DNA of 64,000 nucleotides from Nitrospira lenta. Its GTDB lineage: Bacteria; Nitrospirota; Nitrospiria; Nitrospirales; Nitrospiraceae. Shown here piece by piece: positions 51,701-60,859 of the stretch. Under the pieces are notes generated by a model. That model had not been told where the DNA came from and did no database searches. It worked only from the letters and a program-made list of their open reading frames with translations. How positions within the stretch are numbered: position 1 is the stretch's first letter; every line of letters starts with the position of its first letter. The position numbers were made by a program, and so were the translations under genes. Location: assembly GCF_900403705.1 (NCBI RefSeq), contig NZ_OUNR01000001.1, positions 496,001-560,000 of the forward strand, read 5' to 3'.

Positions 51701-51770
51701 ATAATTTCCTCCACTCCTTTCCTGCGTTCCACAAAGCTTTTCAAGACCGGCACATTCACCATCAAGGCAG

Positions 51771-51790
51771 AAAAAAACGCCTCCGCAAGG
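51771..51790 (-). terminator. Weak intrinsic terminator-like hairpin
   Basis: On the minus strand CCTT-GCG-GAGG, then CG and seven T. The stem is only four pairs, one a wobble. It lies between the end of the transthyretin-like gene and the start of the respiratory operon and could terminate the former. Confidence 0.33.
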
Positions 51791-51907
51791 GGCCAACCCT
51801 TACAAAAGCGCTATTCTGCGTTCACCCAACACACCACAGCTGTACATTCTCCAACATCTCGAACCTTCCACTCCGGCAAGCGCCCATCATGCTCACGGAC
51901 CGGCTGA

Positions 51908-52453
51908 TTACTTTTTCTGCTTACCCTGCCCCTTCTCTCGCCTTCCACCTGACTTACGCTGAGACCGGACGACTTTCACCCCAACCAAGAGAGCCACCGC
52001 CCCACCGACTACCCCAAGAACAATCCACAACCAGGCCGGAGGCGCCGAACGATCATGCACACAACCGGACCCGAAATTGACCTGGATCTTTCGTTCGCTC
52101 TCAAGATCCTTCGGGTCGAACTGAATTTTATGATGCTGCTGCTCGCCCTTCGCCTCAACCAGGAGCGGATCACCTAGATTGTCATTGTGCAGGTGAAACG
52201 CCGCCCTATAATACCCGCCGTCATCCGTAATGACGGTCTGCCCATATGAGACTCGCGTATCCTTGACTAAAACTTCGGTATTGGCGCTCGGCTTCCCATC
52301 GGCGCTACATACGAATCCTTCGACCGTATACCGATGGTCTGCTTCATGAGTGGCGTACAGAACGGCTGGATGTACAACGAAGGCGCAGATACCAGCTATG
52401 GCGACGACGACTATCCACCGAAAGCCAGACTTCCTTCTTGTTTTCCACTCCAC
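51908..52453 (-). CDS. Membrane protein with carboxypeptidase-regulatory-like domain
   Basis: A 181-residue protein with one N-terminal helix (WIVVVAIAGICAFVVHPAVL), an extracytoplasmic beta-sandwich like the carboxypeptidase regulatory domain (TVEGFVCSADGKPSANTEVLVKD; ITDDGGYYRAAFHLHN), a second membrane helix (AWLWIVLGVVGGAVALLVGV) and a very basic tail (RREKGQGKQKK). Start codon is GTG. The function is unknown; its position just upstream of the respiratory operon may be chance. Confidence 0.72.
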   Translation of the reverse strand: MEWKTRRKSGFRWIVVVAIAGICAFVVHPAVLYATHEADHRYTVEGFVCSADGKPSANTEVLVKDTRVSYGQTVITDDGGYYRAAFHLHNDNLGDPLLVEAKGEQQHHKIQFDPKDLESERKIQVNFGSGCVHDRSAPPAWLWIVLGVVGGAVALLVGVKVVRSQRKSGGRREKGQGKQKK

Positions 52454-52603
52454 TCGTCCGTGCCAATCCTCTCATTCCGGCCCAACTTATAGCGCGCTAC
52501 GACGCGCGGCGAATCACTGAATATCGTCCACTGCACCAGTCAATTTTGAGGCCGATCCTTCTAACATGGTCCCTATTTTTTGTCAATTACAGGACGGGGA
52601 AGA

Positions 52604-52726
52604 ATGGCCCGTGCGCGCGATGAATTTCGAATGAATAAAAAGACAGTTGACGACAATAAAGCGGCTATGCTTGCCGGAGAAATCCGGCAGAAAAAACCTG
52701 GCAGACGGCTCGCAAGAATGGGGTAG
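52604..52726 (+). CDS. Possible 40-residue basic small protein
   Basis: A short frame, MARARDEFRMNKKTVDDNKA to GRRLARMG, on the opposite strand to its neighbours and with GGGGAAG directly before the ATG. It is rich in Arg and Lys. No homologue recognised. It might simply be a chance frame in a 280-bp gap. Confidence 0.22.
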   Translation: MARARDEFRMNKKTVDDNKAAMLAGEIRQKKPGRRLARMG

Positions 52727-52732
52727 CAACGG

Positions 52733-53125
52733 CTAGAGGAGGCCACGCGCGCGCGCATCGGCCTCAACACGATCAGCCTCCGCGCGCCGCTCCGAGTCTT
52801 TTTTCAATGCCCAGGCTTCCCATGAATTGCCGCTGGCAGTATCCGCCCCCGTAAATGCGATGGAGGCGATCTCGGCATAGGGAATCTGCCTAGGAACGGA
52901 ACTGTCGGTCGGGAAAATTTCGATGACAGGATGGGCGCCCGTCGCGAGCCTGTTGTAGATGTACCCTTTGAGCGATTCGCCGGCGCGAAGTTCGAGCGTC
53001 ACATCGCCACGGTAATCGAACGCGAGGTCGATGGCCTCCGCGGTTTCACTAGTAGAGGCAGGGCGAAACACCCGCCCCTCAAGCGAACCGCTGCCTCCAG
53101 TCTCATGGCTCTTTGTGTCCGTCAT
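52733..53125 (-). CDS. Conserved hypothetical protein linked to hpnH
   Basis: A 130-residue soluble protein. A beta-rich middle (EAIDLAFDYRGDVTLELRAG; KGYIYNRLATGAHPVIEIFP; PYAEIASIAFTGADTA) suggests a small SH3/Sm-like barrel. The end is a charged helix (KKDSERRAEADRVEADARAR). No family recognised. It starts 19 bases after hpnH, so the pair is probably co-transcribed. Confidence 0.7.
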   Translation of the reverse strand: MTDTKSHETGGSGSLEGRVFRPASTSETAEAIDLAFDYRGDVTLELRAGESLKGYIYNRLATGAHPVIEIFPTDSSVPRQIPYAEIASIAFTGADTASGNSWEAWALKKDSERRAEADRVEADARARGLL

Positions 53126-53144
53126 AGTACAACCCGCCCCTTAT

Positions 53145-54161
53145 TTACCGCGACGTAGGCAACAGCGTGAGCTTGGCGGTCCGAGCAAATCCTGACACCG
53201 TGCCGAACGTGTCGCTGACCGCTGAAGCTTCGTACCCACAATGCACCATGCATTCGGCGCATTTTTCATTCTTACTCGTCCCGTAATCCTGCCACTCGGT
53301 CGTTTCCATCAACTCGCGAAACGTCGTGGCGTAGCCTTCCTGCAGGAGATAGCAGGGCTTCTGCCATCCGAACACGTTGTACGTCGGGTTCCCCCAAGGC
53401 GTGCACTGATATTCTTTCTTCCCCATCAAGAAATCGAGAAAAAGCGGCGATTGATTGAACTTCCATCTCGCCTTCGGCCGACCCAGGATTTTTGAGAACA
53501 GGTCGCGCGTCTTCGCCTTCTTCAAGAAATGCTGTTGATCGGGAGCCTTCTGGTAGCTGTACCCCGGTGAGATCATCATGCCCTCGACGCCCAGATCCAT
53601 CATTTCGTCGAAGAACTTTCTCACGCGGTCAGGATTGGCGTCATCGAACAACGTGGTGTTCGTCGTGACCCGATGCCCGCGCTTCAACGCCTCTTTGATT
53701 GCCTTCACCGCAATCTCGTAGACCCCGTCCCGGCAGACCGCAAGGTCGTGCTCGTTCTTCAGCCCGTCCATATGGACACTGAAGGTCAGATACTTTGACG
53801 GTGTAAACTCCTTGAGTTTCCGCTCCAGCAAAATGGCGTTCGTGCACACGTAGAGATACCGCTTTTGCGCCACCAAACCTTCGACGATCCGCCCGATCTC
53901 AGGATGGATCAGAGGCTCACCACCGGGAATCGCCACGATCGGCGCGCCACATTCCTCAGCCGCGGCCCAACATTGCTCAGGAGTCAATCGCTTGTCGAGA
54001 ATGTGGTCGGGATATTGGATCTTTCCACAACCGGCGCAGGCCAGATTGCAGCGAAAGAGCGGCTCAAGCATCAAGACTAGCGGATAGCGCTTCACTCGCT
54101 TGAACTTCTGGCCAAGCACGTACGACGCGACTGTATACATTTGGGAAACCGGAACGGCCAT
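53145..54161 (-). CDS. hpnH: HpnH radical-SAM adenosylhopane synthase
   Basis: A 338-residue radical-SAM enzyme that adds the 5'-deoxyadenosyl group to diploptene, making adenosylhopane, the first step of the bacteriohopanetetrol side chain. The 4Fe-4S motif is CNLACAGC (CxxxCxxC). Other family blocks are IPGGEPLIHPEIG, GYSYQKAPDQQHFL, QKPCYLLQEGYA and a C-terminal Cys cluster KCAECMVHCG. A strong GGAAGGAG precedes the ATG. shc and hpnG lie about 10 kb upstream on the same strand. Confidence 0.93.
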   Translation of the reverse strand: MAVPVSQMYTVASYVLGQKFKRVKRYPLVLMLEPLFRCNLACAGCGKIQYPDHILDKRLTPEQCWAAAEECGAPIVAIPGGEPLIHPEIGRIVEGLVAQKRYLYVCTNAILLERKLKEFTPSKYLTFSVHMDGLKNEHDLAVCRDGVYEIAVKAIKEALKRGHRVTTNTTLFDDANPDRVRKFFDEMMDLGVEGMMISPGYSYQKAPDQQHFLKKAKTRDLFSKILGRPKARWKFNQSPLFLDFLMGKKEYQCTPWGNPTYNVFGWQKPCYLLQEGYATTFRELMETTEWQDYGTSKNEKCAECMVHCGYEASAVSDTFGTVSGFARTAKLTLLPTSR

Positions 54162-54193
54162 TTCCCACTCCTTCCGACGAAGTTATATGGTGA

Positions 54194-54212
54194 CGGCTGC
54201 TGATTGCAGCCG
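54194..54212. promoter_or_regulatory. Short perfect hairpin upstream of hpnH
   Basis: CGGCTGC-TGATT-GCAGCCG, a 7-bp perfect stem about 35 bases before the hpnH ATG. With no T-run following, it could be a leader hairpin or the terminator stem of the preceding transcript. Confidence 0.3.
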
Positions 54213-54404
54213 GACATGGAAGCATTACGAAATCCGGCGGATTTTAACACCTACCCCAAACCCCGTCAATTTCAGCGCGAGCAGATCACGGTGCCGGCAA
54301 TGCTCCGGTCATGCCATTGCGACCTCGATCAGATAACCACACCCGTCGCGTACAGGATCTGCACAGGCTCTGACTCTTGACGAGAGGATCGGGCGGAGAG
54401 AAAT

Positions 54405-54479
54405 TGGAGGCGCCGAGCGGGTTCGAACCGCTGCATCGCAGTTTTGCAGACTGCTCCCTTACCACTTGGGTACGGCGCC
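54405..54479 (-). tRNA. tRNA-Cys (GCA)
   Basis: Minus strand: acceptor GGCGCCG pairs with CGGCGCC; anticodon arm GCAGT-CTGCAAA-ACTGC with anticodon GCA; T-arm GGTTCGAACCC; discriminator T, as typical of tRNA-Cys, and an encoded CCA. It sits between ispG and hpnH. Confidence 0.93.
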
Positions 54480-54568
54480 TCACGAAGGTGCGCATTATAG
54501 CGGGCCTTCATCTGGTATCTCAACAACCGTTTTAGCAGGAGCTCATGCCGGGGCGCGGAAATATCGCC

Positions 54569-55753
54569 CTAGCGATTGGGCAAAACAGGAATCTCTTTAC
54601 CTAACGTCGTCGACTGCGAGGGATCCGGCCCTAGCGACTCCCATCCCTCGTGAGAGGAAGAGGCCACGATCTCACCGCTCGCCTCAGCCTCTTTTTCTTT
54701 TGCGAGAAGCTCCACTTCTTCGATCAGCGTATCCATCAGCTCTTCGATGGGCACCTTGCGAACGAGCTTGCCCTTCTTGAATAAAATTCCCTTGCCTTCG
54801 CCGCCAGCCACGCCGATGTCCGCTTCCTTGCCCTCGCCGATGCCATTCACGACGCACCCGAGCACCGACACGTTGAGCGGTGTCTTGATATGACCGAGTT
54901 TCTTTTCGAGCTCGTTGGCCATCTTCACCACATCGATTTCGACGCGGCCGCAGGTCGGACAGGCAATGACGTTGATCCCGCGATGACGCAGCTCCAGCGA
55001 TTTCAAAATCTCAAAGCCGACTTTTACTTCCTCGACAGGGTCCGCCGCGAGAGACACCCGCAACGTATCACCGATTCCCTGCGAGAGCAGATATCCAAGC
55101 CCCATGGCCGACTTGACAGCACCGGTCATAGCCGTCCCGGCTTCGGTGATACCGATATGGATCGGGTAATCTGATTGATGGGCGAACAACCAATAGGCAT
55201 CGATGGCGTGGTGCACATCGGAGGCTTTCAGCGACACCTTCATGTTGGTGAAGCCGACATCTTCCAAAGCATGGACCGCATTCAATGCCGATTCGGCCAG
55301 AGCTTCCGGAGAAGGCCATCCATACTTGTCGAGCAGATGGCGCTCCAGCGATCCACCGTTGACCCCGACGCGCAACGGAATGCCCCGTTCATTCACAGCC
55401 TTGATGACTTCTTCGACTTTCCACCAAGCGCCGATATTGCCCGGATTGATGCGCACACAATCGACAACTTCTGCGGCCTTCAGTGCCAGCCGGTGATCGA
55501 AGTGAATGTCGGCGATAAGCGGAACGGTCATCGCCGCCTTAATCTTGGGAAGAGCCGCAGCCGCCTCATCATCCGGCACCGCGACACGAATCACTTCACA
55601 GCCGGCTGTTTCCAGCTGACGAATTTGCTCAACCGTTGCGGCCACATCGCGGGTATCTGTCGAGCACATCGACTGAACAGACACCGGGGCGTCTCCCCCG
55701 ATCTTGAGAGAACCGACCTTAATCTGCCTGGTTTTTCGTCTGGCAATATGCAT
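54569..55753 (-). CDS. ispG: 4-hydroxy-3-methylbut-2-enyl-diphosphate synthase IspG
   Basis: A 394-residue 4Fe-4S enzyme of the MEP isoprenoid pathway, converting MEcPP to HMBPP. Family blocks: VQSMCSTDTRD, ADIHFDHRLAL, RINPGNIG, LRVGVNGGSL, and the cluster Cys in CPTCGR and LGCVVNGIGE. The ATG at MHIARRKTRQ was chosen; the longer frame lies over dxs. It starts 13 bases after the dxs stop, so two non-adjacent steps of the pathway are co-transcribed. The C-terminal 50 residues are low in similarity to the family. Confidence 0.95.
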   Translation of the reverse strand: MHIARRKTRQIKVGSLKIGGDAPVSVQSMCSTDTRDVAATVEQIRQLETAGCEVIRVAVPDDEAAAALPKIKAAMTVPLIADIHFDHRLALKAAEVVDCVRINPGNIGAWWKVEEVIKAVNERGIPLRVGVNGGSLERHLLDKYGWPSPEALAESALNAVHALEDVGFTNMKVSLKASDVHHAIDAYWLFAHQSDYPIHIGITEAGTAMTGAVKSAMGLGYLLSQGIGDTLRVSLAADPVEEVKVGFEILKSLELRHRGINVIACPTCGRVEIDVVKMANELEKKLGHIKTPLNVSVLGCVVNGIGEGKEADIGVAGGEGKGILFKKGKLVRKVPIEELMDTLIEEVELLAKEKEAEASGEIVASSSHEGWESLGPDPSQSTTLGKEIPVLPNR

Positions 55754-55766
55754 GGTGTGAGATCGC

Positions 55767-57716
55767 TCAGCTCCCCTGCTCGTCCCCGTGCGGGAGATGA
55801 TCGAGCGACGCGCCGACGGCGAACCGATCCTGCTTCGTGACAGGAGCTTTCCCGACCAGTTCCTTGACGCTTTGATAAATGCCTTCCGCCGTGAGCCCAT
55901 ACCGCTCACGCAATAAATCCTGAGGACCCTGCTCGATATACCAATCCGGGAGCCCCAGCATCTTGGTCGTCACGTCGGTGATACGAGCATCGGACAACGC
56001 TTCGAGTACAGCGGAACCGAAGCCGCCCATCTTGCAGCCCTCTTCCACCGTCACCACATAGCGCACCCGCTTGGCCACATCGACAATCAGATCCTGATCG
56101 ATCGGCTTCACGAACCGCGCGTTCACCACGGCAGTTGAAATACCTTCCTTGGTAAGCCGCTCGGCCGCTTGCATCGCCTGCCAGACCGAAACTCCGATGG
56201 CCATGATGGCGACATCCGATCCATCCTTCATCAACTCGCCCTTCCCGATCGGGAGTGCGGCGGGAACGGCGTCCATCGAAACGCCGAGGCTGACCCCACG
56301 CGGATAGCGGATCGACACCGGTCCGTCATGCTGGATACAGGTCTTCATCATGTGCTGCAATTCGTTTTCGTCCTTCGGCGCCATCACCACCATATTCGGA
56401 GCATGCCGCAGATAGGCATAGTCAAACGCCCCGTGGTGCGTGGTGCCGTCTTCAGCAACCAGGCCGCCGCGATCGATACAGAACACGACTGGGAGATTCT
56501 GCGTGGCCACGTCGTGCACCACTTGATCGTAGGCGCGCTGCAAGAAGGTCGAGTACATCACCACGACAGGCTTCAAACCCTGCGTTGCAAGTCCGGCTGC
56601 GAACGTCACGGCATGCTGTTCGGCGATGCCCACATCATACAACCGGTCCGGAAATTCTTTTTCGAACCCGGTGAGTCCGGTTCCTTCGCACATCGCCGCC
56701 GTAATGGCGACGATACGCTGATCTTCACGAGCCAGCTTCACCAATGAGTCCATGGCGAATTGAGTATAGGAGGGGCGAGCGGCTTTTTTAGCCGGCGCAC
56801 CTGTCTCGCGCACAAAAGGCGGGCAGGCATGGAACCAGACCGGATTATTGATGGCCGGCTCGTACCCAAGCCCCTTCTTCGTAATCACATGCAGCAACAC
56901 CGGCCCCTTCATCTTCAGCACGTTCTCCAAGGTCGGGAGCAAATGTTCGAAGTTGTGGCCATCGATCGGGCCATAGTATTGAAAGCCCAGCTCTTCAAAC
57001 AGCAGCCCGGGAAGAATCGCACCCTTCGCCAGCTCTTCCGCCCGGCGAGCCAGCTTCTGCATATCTTCACCGATGTGGGGAATCTTTCGCAGGAGTTGAC
57101 CGGTTTCTTCCCGCATCTTCCCGTAGAATTCACCGGAAATGGTTCGGCTCAGGTACGCGGAGATGGCGCCGACGTTCTTCGAGATCGACATTTGATTGTC
57201 GTTCAAGACCACCAGAAAATCCTTGCCCAATCCGCCGGCGTGGTGCAACCCTTCCAGCGTCATTCCCGCCGTCATCGCGCCGTCTCCGACGACACACACG
57301 ACTTTGTTTTTCTGCTTCAGTTGCTCCCGCGCCTCGACCAGTCCGAATGCCGCCGAGACGCCGGTGCCGGCATGTCCGGCATTGAAGGAATCGTATTCGC
57401 TTTCTTCTCTTTTACAAAATCCACTGAGCCCGCCGTACTGACGCAGCGTATGGAATTGTTCACGACGGCCCGTCAGCAACTTATGTGTGTAGGCCTGATT
57501 GCTGGTATCCCAGACGATCTTATCGGCCGGTGTTTTCAGGAGGTAATGCAACGCCACCGTGAGTTCCACCACGCCGAGATTCGACGCCAAGTGTCCGCCG
57601 ACGCTCGATACCGTACCAATGATCTGCTCACGGATTTCTTCGCACAGTTCGGGTAATTGGCTTGGCAACACCCGCTTGAGATCTGCCGGACTTTGAATTG
57701 TCTTGAGGATCGACAT
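55767..57716 (-). CDS. dxs: 1-deoxy-D-xylulose-5-phosphate synthase
   Basis: A 649-residue thiamine-diphosphate enzyme making DXP from pyruvate and glyceraldehyde-3-phosphate, entry to the MEP pathway. Motifs: GGHLASNLGVVELTVALHY, the ThDP-binding VVGDGAMTAGMTLEG with the following NDNQMSIS, the catalytic region DVGIAEQHAVTFAAG, and FCIDRGGLVAEDGTTHHG. The start MSILKTIQSPADL has GGGAGA upstream; the longer frame lacks similarity. It probably feeds the hopanoid and menaquinone side chains made by neighbouring genes. Confidence 0.96.
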   Translation of the reverse strand: MSILKTIQSPADLKRVLPSQLPELCEEIREQIIGTVSSVGGHLASNLGVVELTVALHYLLKTPADKIVWDTSNQAYTHKLLTGRREQFHTLRQYGGLSGFCKREESEYDSFNAGHAGTGVSAAFGLVEAREQLKQKNKVVCVVGDGAMTAGMTLEGLHHAGGLGKDFLVVLNDNQMSISKNVGAISAYLSRTISGEFYGKMREETGQLLRKIPHIGEDMQKLARRAEELAKGAILPGLLFEELGFQYYGPIDGHNFEHLLPTLENVLKMKGPVLLHVITKKGLGYEPAINNPVWFHACPPFVRETGAPAKKAARPSYTQFAMDSLVKLAREDQRIVAITAAMCEGTGLTGFEKEFPDRLYDVGIAEQHAVTFAAGLATQGLKPVVVMYSTFLQRAYDQVVHDVATQNLPVVFCIDRGGLVAEDGTTHHGAFDYAYLRHAPNMVVMAPKDENELQHMMKTCIQHDGPVSIRYPRGVSLGVSMDAVPAALPIGKGELMKDGSDVAIMAIGVSVWQAMQAAERLTKEGISTAVVNARFVKPIDQDLIVDVAKRVRYVVTVEEGCKMGGFGSAVLEALSDARITDVTTKMLGLPDWYIEQGPQDLLRERYGLTAEGIYQSVKELVGKAPVTKQDRFAVGASLDHLPHGDEQGS

Positions 57717-57831
57717 AGGATGGTCTCCCTTGAATCGTATCTCAGCCACTCTGCTTGGTTTTGACGGACTACGGGGCAGAAGACGTGGATGCAACCGCAT
57801 CACTGTCCATATAAGGTAAAATTACTTTTCA

Positions 57832-57859
57832 GTTTTACACAAGGCCCCTTTGCTGTCAA
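57832..57859 (-). promoter_or_regulatory. Promoter of dxs-ispG
   Basis: Minus strand TTGACA, 16 bases, TAAAAC, about 115 bases before the dxs ATG. The -35 is perfect; the -10 is weaker. It suggests that dxs begins a new transcript after the outer-membrane genes. Confidence 0.5.
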
Positions 57860-57893
57860 GCAGTTAGGTGGGCCACCGAACAACTCGAGTGCG

Positions 57894-58907
57894 TCACGAC
57901 CCCAATTGAAAGGTCATTACCGTGGAGAGTGTAAAGTCAGCGGCACTCCCGACGATGAAGTCGAGATTTTCAACGGCATAGACTTGCCAAAGCAACTGCG
58001 GGCGCAGACGATAACTAAAACCGAGGACGCCTTCCGTCACGCCCTTGTCGAACACATGCGTGCCGGTTCCTTTCACCGGCGAGGAGAAGTAGTCGAAATG
58101 TCCTAGGATGGAAAAGTTCTCCGACCAGAGATACTCCACCGCGACCAGGCCAGAAATAACCGGCTGCAACTCAAATCCTGCAATGCGGCCGGTCGGAATC
58201 ACACCATTGAGATTCGCATAGACCATCCAGTTCTTGGCCACATGTTTCTCCATGGCCACACCCAACCCGTAATCCGGACTCCCGCTTCCCAGAAGGTTCG
58301 ACTCGTCTCCCGTCGGAAGTTTGATCGCCGCGCGAAACGACAACGCCGGCAACACACTAGTCTCCGTCAAGACCTGATACTTTCCCATCACCGACGCATC
58401 GCCCAATCCGACCACACCCTCTCGCGCATTGATCGCGTTGCGTCCGTTCGACGTCACGTGATAGGCGTATCCCGTCCCATCGAGTGCCTTCCGATCGGGC
58501 GCCAAACCGGTCGTCGCCCGCTCCACAGCCGTGATCATGCCATCCATGATGCCCCGGTACCGGTTCACGACCGGCACTTCCACGGCCACCTCCAGTCGCT
58601 CAGTCACTCCGTAACGGAGAAAGAACCCTGACCGGATACTCTCAAACTTCATCGTGACGGACGCCTGCGGCGTGGTATCGGAAAAGACGTTGGCCGTATT
58701 GGCGAGTTCAATACGAAGATCGAGCGCTCCAGGCGCCAAGACCGTCGCGCGATCACCGGGCATTCCCAGCACTAACTGGTGAAGTGGCTGGAAGTTTCTC
58801 ACGGGAAACGGTCCAAACCCCTCCGCCAACACCAGCCGGGGACTTCCCCCACCGGCCAAGACAAAACTTATAAAGAGAATGGCAAAAACACACTGTCCCC
58901 ACGGCAT
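57894..58907 (-). CDS. DUF3187 outer-membrane beta-barrel protein
   Basis: A 337-residue exported protein (signal CVFAILFISFVLAGGGSP). The mature part is a run of amphipathic strands with aromatic girdles (RSGFFLRYGVTERLEVAVEVPV; YGLGVAMEKHVAKNWMVYANL; FSILGHFDYFSS), and it starts GPFPVRNFQPLHQLVLGM, as in the DUF3187 family. Function unknown. It follows the Omp85-like gene by 14 bases and ends the mla unit. Confidence 0.82.
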   Translation of the reverse strand: MPWGQCVFAILFISFVLAGGGSPRLVLAEGFGPFPVRNFQPLHQLVLGMPGDRATVLAPGALDLRIELANTANVFSDTTPQASVTMKFESIRSGFFLRYGVTERLEVAVEVPVVNRYRGIMDGMITAVERATTGLAPDRKALDGTGYAYHVTSNGRNAINAREGVVGLGDASVMGKYQVLTETSVLPALSFRAAIKLPTGDESNLLGSGSPDYGLGVAMEKHVAKNWMVYANLNGVIPTGRIAGFELQPVISGLVAVEYLWSENFSILGHFDYFSSPVKGTGTHVFDKGVTEGVLGFSYRLRPQLLWQVYAVENLDFIVGSAADFTLSTVMTFQLGS

Positions 58908-58921
58908 CCTATGCCTCGCTC

Positions 58922-60124
58922 CTAGTAAGGAAAATCAAGGCCGGCAAAAATGGCCCCGCCTTCACGACTGAATCCATAATCAAGCCGTCCCACGACATTC
59001 GGCCGCACAATGCCGCGAATGCCGATCCCCGGAGTCATCCGGTAATCTTTGACGCTGACATCTTTGAAATCCCCGAACACTTGCCCGGTATCAAGAAACG
59101 GGGCCACTTCAAAGTCCGCCATGACCCCGGCCAGCCTGGTGCGGGCGATATGGATTCGCTCCTCGATACTCACGGCAATCAAATGCTTGTCGATGAACCG
59201 GTCGACACCGAACCCGCGGAGATTATTCTGCCCGCCCAGCGAGCTTTGCTCGTAAAACGGAACCTGCGTGCCGATCGTCGCCTGCAAATTCGCCCGGATG
59301 ACAAGAATGGCCCGCTTCGATTCGCTGGGAAACAGCTTTTTGATGTCGAGTTCGTAGCGCGAATACACCGGATGCTCACCGTTTCTCACATTCTGATTCA
59401 ACTCCGCATACGCCGTAACGGCCATCCCGTCCGTCGGGGTCACTAAGTTATTGCGGGTATCATAGTAAAAGCTTGCGCGGTGCCCGACGATGATCGATTC
59501 CCCTTTGACTCCATCCACGGCGCCAAACCGCTCGCCCGTGAAGGGAAGATTCGTGGCGCCGCGCTGAAGCTGCACATCCCGGACACGCTGAGCCAGCGCG
59601 ATTTGCGTCACCTCGTTCAGATAGACGCCGAACCGCCAGTTCGCCCGAATTTCACGAGCGGTGTAATTGGTTTCGTTCGCTTCCAGCGAGTCTTGCCCGG
59701 AACCGAAAAACCGGGACGTGGCGTTCTTGAAGAACGATCCGCCGAACTGGAGAAAATACCGGCCGTTACTGAAGGCGGGATCCACATAGGAAAATACGAG
59801 CTTGCGCTCGATCTTTTCCGTGTACGAACCGATAAATTGAATTTGCCGCCCGCCCGGTTCGTACTGAAAGAAATTGAACGCGCCTCGGGTTCCGACAATC
59901 GAATTCCGGATCAACATCGGAGCCATCAGATATTTCAGCTCGCCGTCGGGATCCGTCACGAGAATCGGCATGATCAGCCCGAGATCATTACCGTCGTTGC
60001 GCGTCGTCGACACAGACGGGACGGGGATGACTTGCGTGTCGGCCCAGGCAGAGACAAGGCACACTCCGCCTATCTCAATCCACAAGCACATGATCGCAAT
60101 AGCAAGTCGATGCAGGGGAAACAT
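58922..60124 (-). CDS. Omp85-superfamily (D15) outer-membrane protein without POTRA
   Basis: A 400-residue protein with a signal peptide and a C-terminal 16-strand-type barrel: TRNNLVTPTDGMAVTAYAELN, FYEQSSLGGQNNLRGFG (the conserved RGF/Y-type loop motif), DTGQVFGDF and a terminal aromatic residue (AGLDFPY). There is no room for POTRA domains. Relatives include patatin-associated and TamA-like barrels. It lies directly after mlaC, so an outer-membrane partner for the Mla lipid carrier is a reasonable idea. Confidence 0.82.
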   Translation of the reverse strand: MFPLHRLAIAIMCLWIEIGGVCLVSAWADTQVIPVPSVSTTRNDGNDLGLIMPILVTDPDGELKYLMAPMLIRNSIVGTRGAFNFFQYEPGGRQIQFIGSYTEKIERKLVFSYVDPAFSNGRYFLQFGGSFFKNATSRFFGSGQDSLEANETNYTAREIRANWRFGVYLNEVTQIALAQRVRDVQLQRGATNLPFTGERFGAVDGVKGESIIVGHRASFYYDTRNNLVTPTDGMAVTAYAELNQNVRNGEHPVYSRYELDIKKLFPSESKRAILVIRANLQATIGTQVPFYEQSSLGGQNNLRGFGVDRFIDKHLIAVSIEERIHIARTRLAGVMADFEVAPFLDTGQVFGDFKDVSVKDYRMTPGIGIRGIVRPNVVGRLDYGFSREGGAIFAGLDFPY

Positions 60125-60145
60125 GAACAGGCGGCCTGACTGGTC

Positions 60146-60802
60146 TTACGGAGATTTAAGCTTATCGGATTTTTTCCTGAGCTGATCGACGAGGTCGGGG
60201 TAGGACGACGCGCGAAGAATCTTGGTAAATTGCCCGCGATAGTTGTTTACCAAACTGACGCCATCGACAACCACATCATACACCCGCCAATCGGCACCAT
60301 GATTAAGGAGACGGTAGTCGAGCGGGATTTCCGTTTTCCCGGAGAGAATCTTGGTTCGCACTTCGGCATAGTCTTTTTCAGTCCGTTCATTCACATACTG
60401 CACGCCTTCGCCTGAGTAGGACTCCACTTTTTCTGCGTACGAATTGGTCAAGAGCGTCTGAAACAAGGACACGAACTCTTGCTTCTCCTTGTCCGACAAC
60501 TGATTCCAGGGAGCACCAAGGGCGCGACGCGACATCTCCTGATAATCAAACCGCTCGGCCACCACTTTCTCCAGCAATGACCGCCGCTCTTCGGCCTTGG
60601 CCGCCTGCTTCAATTCTTTATCGCGAATGATGCGCAGCACCTCGTCGATCGTGCTTTTCATCGAATCCGTCGGAGGACCGGCAAGGGCCTGAGAGTGAGT
60701 GAACCCGAGCGACAGACACAGTCCCATCAGCCCGATCAGGACCATCCGGCCAATCCGCCGCATCATTGCGCCATCGAGAACCGTCGTACCATGCGTCGTC
60801 AT
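60146..60802 (-). CDS. mlaC: MlaC-family periplasmic phospholipid carrier (possibly HpnM)
   Basis: A 218-residue exported protein. After the signal (MVLIGLMGLCLSLGFTHSQA) come MlaC blocks: IDEVLRIIRDKELKQAAKAEE, VVAERFDYQEMSRRALG, FVSLFQTLLTNSYAEKVESY and DWRVYDVVVDGVSLVNNYR. MlaC ferries lipids between the inner-membrane MlaFED complex and the outer membrane. The related HpnM protein is found in hopanoid loci, and the position here between hpnG and hpnH makes that equally likely. ATG chosen because GAGGAG lies nine bases before it. Confidence 0.88.
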   Translation of the reverse strand: MTTHGTTVLDGAMMRRIGRMVLIGLMGLCLSLGFTHSQALAGPPTDSMKSTIDEVLRIIRDKELKQAAKAEERRSLLEKVVAERFDYQEMSRRALGAPWNQLSDKEKQEFVSLFQTLLTNSYAEKVESYSGEGVQYVNERTEKDYAEVRTKILSGKTEIPLDYRLLNHGADWRVYDVVVDGVSLVNNYRGQFTKILRASSYPDLVDQLRKKSDKLKSP

Positions 60803-60859
60803 CAAAAAACTCCTCTATGCAAACGGCCCCGCGGAAGGCCTTACGGAAGAGCGCCCAAA

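Noticed and set aside
52668-52700. TGCCGG-N6-CCGGCA hairpin next to a run of A as a terminator
   Set aside because: The A-run follows the stem on the plus strand; a T-run would be needed, and on the minus strand the T-run precedes the stem.
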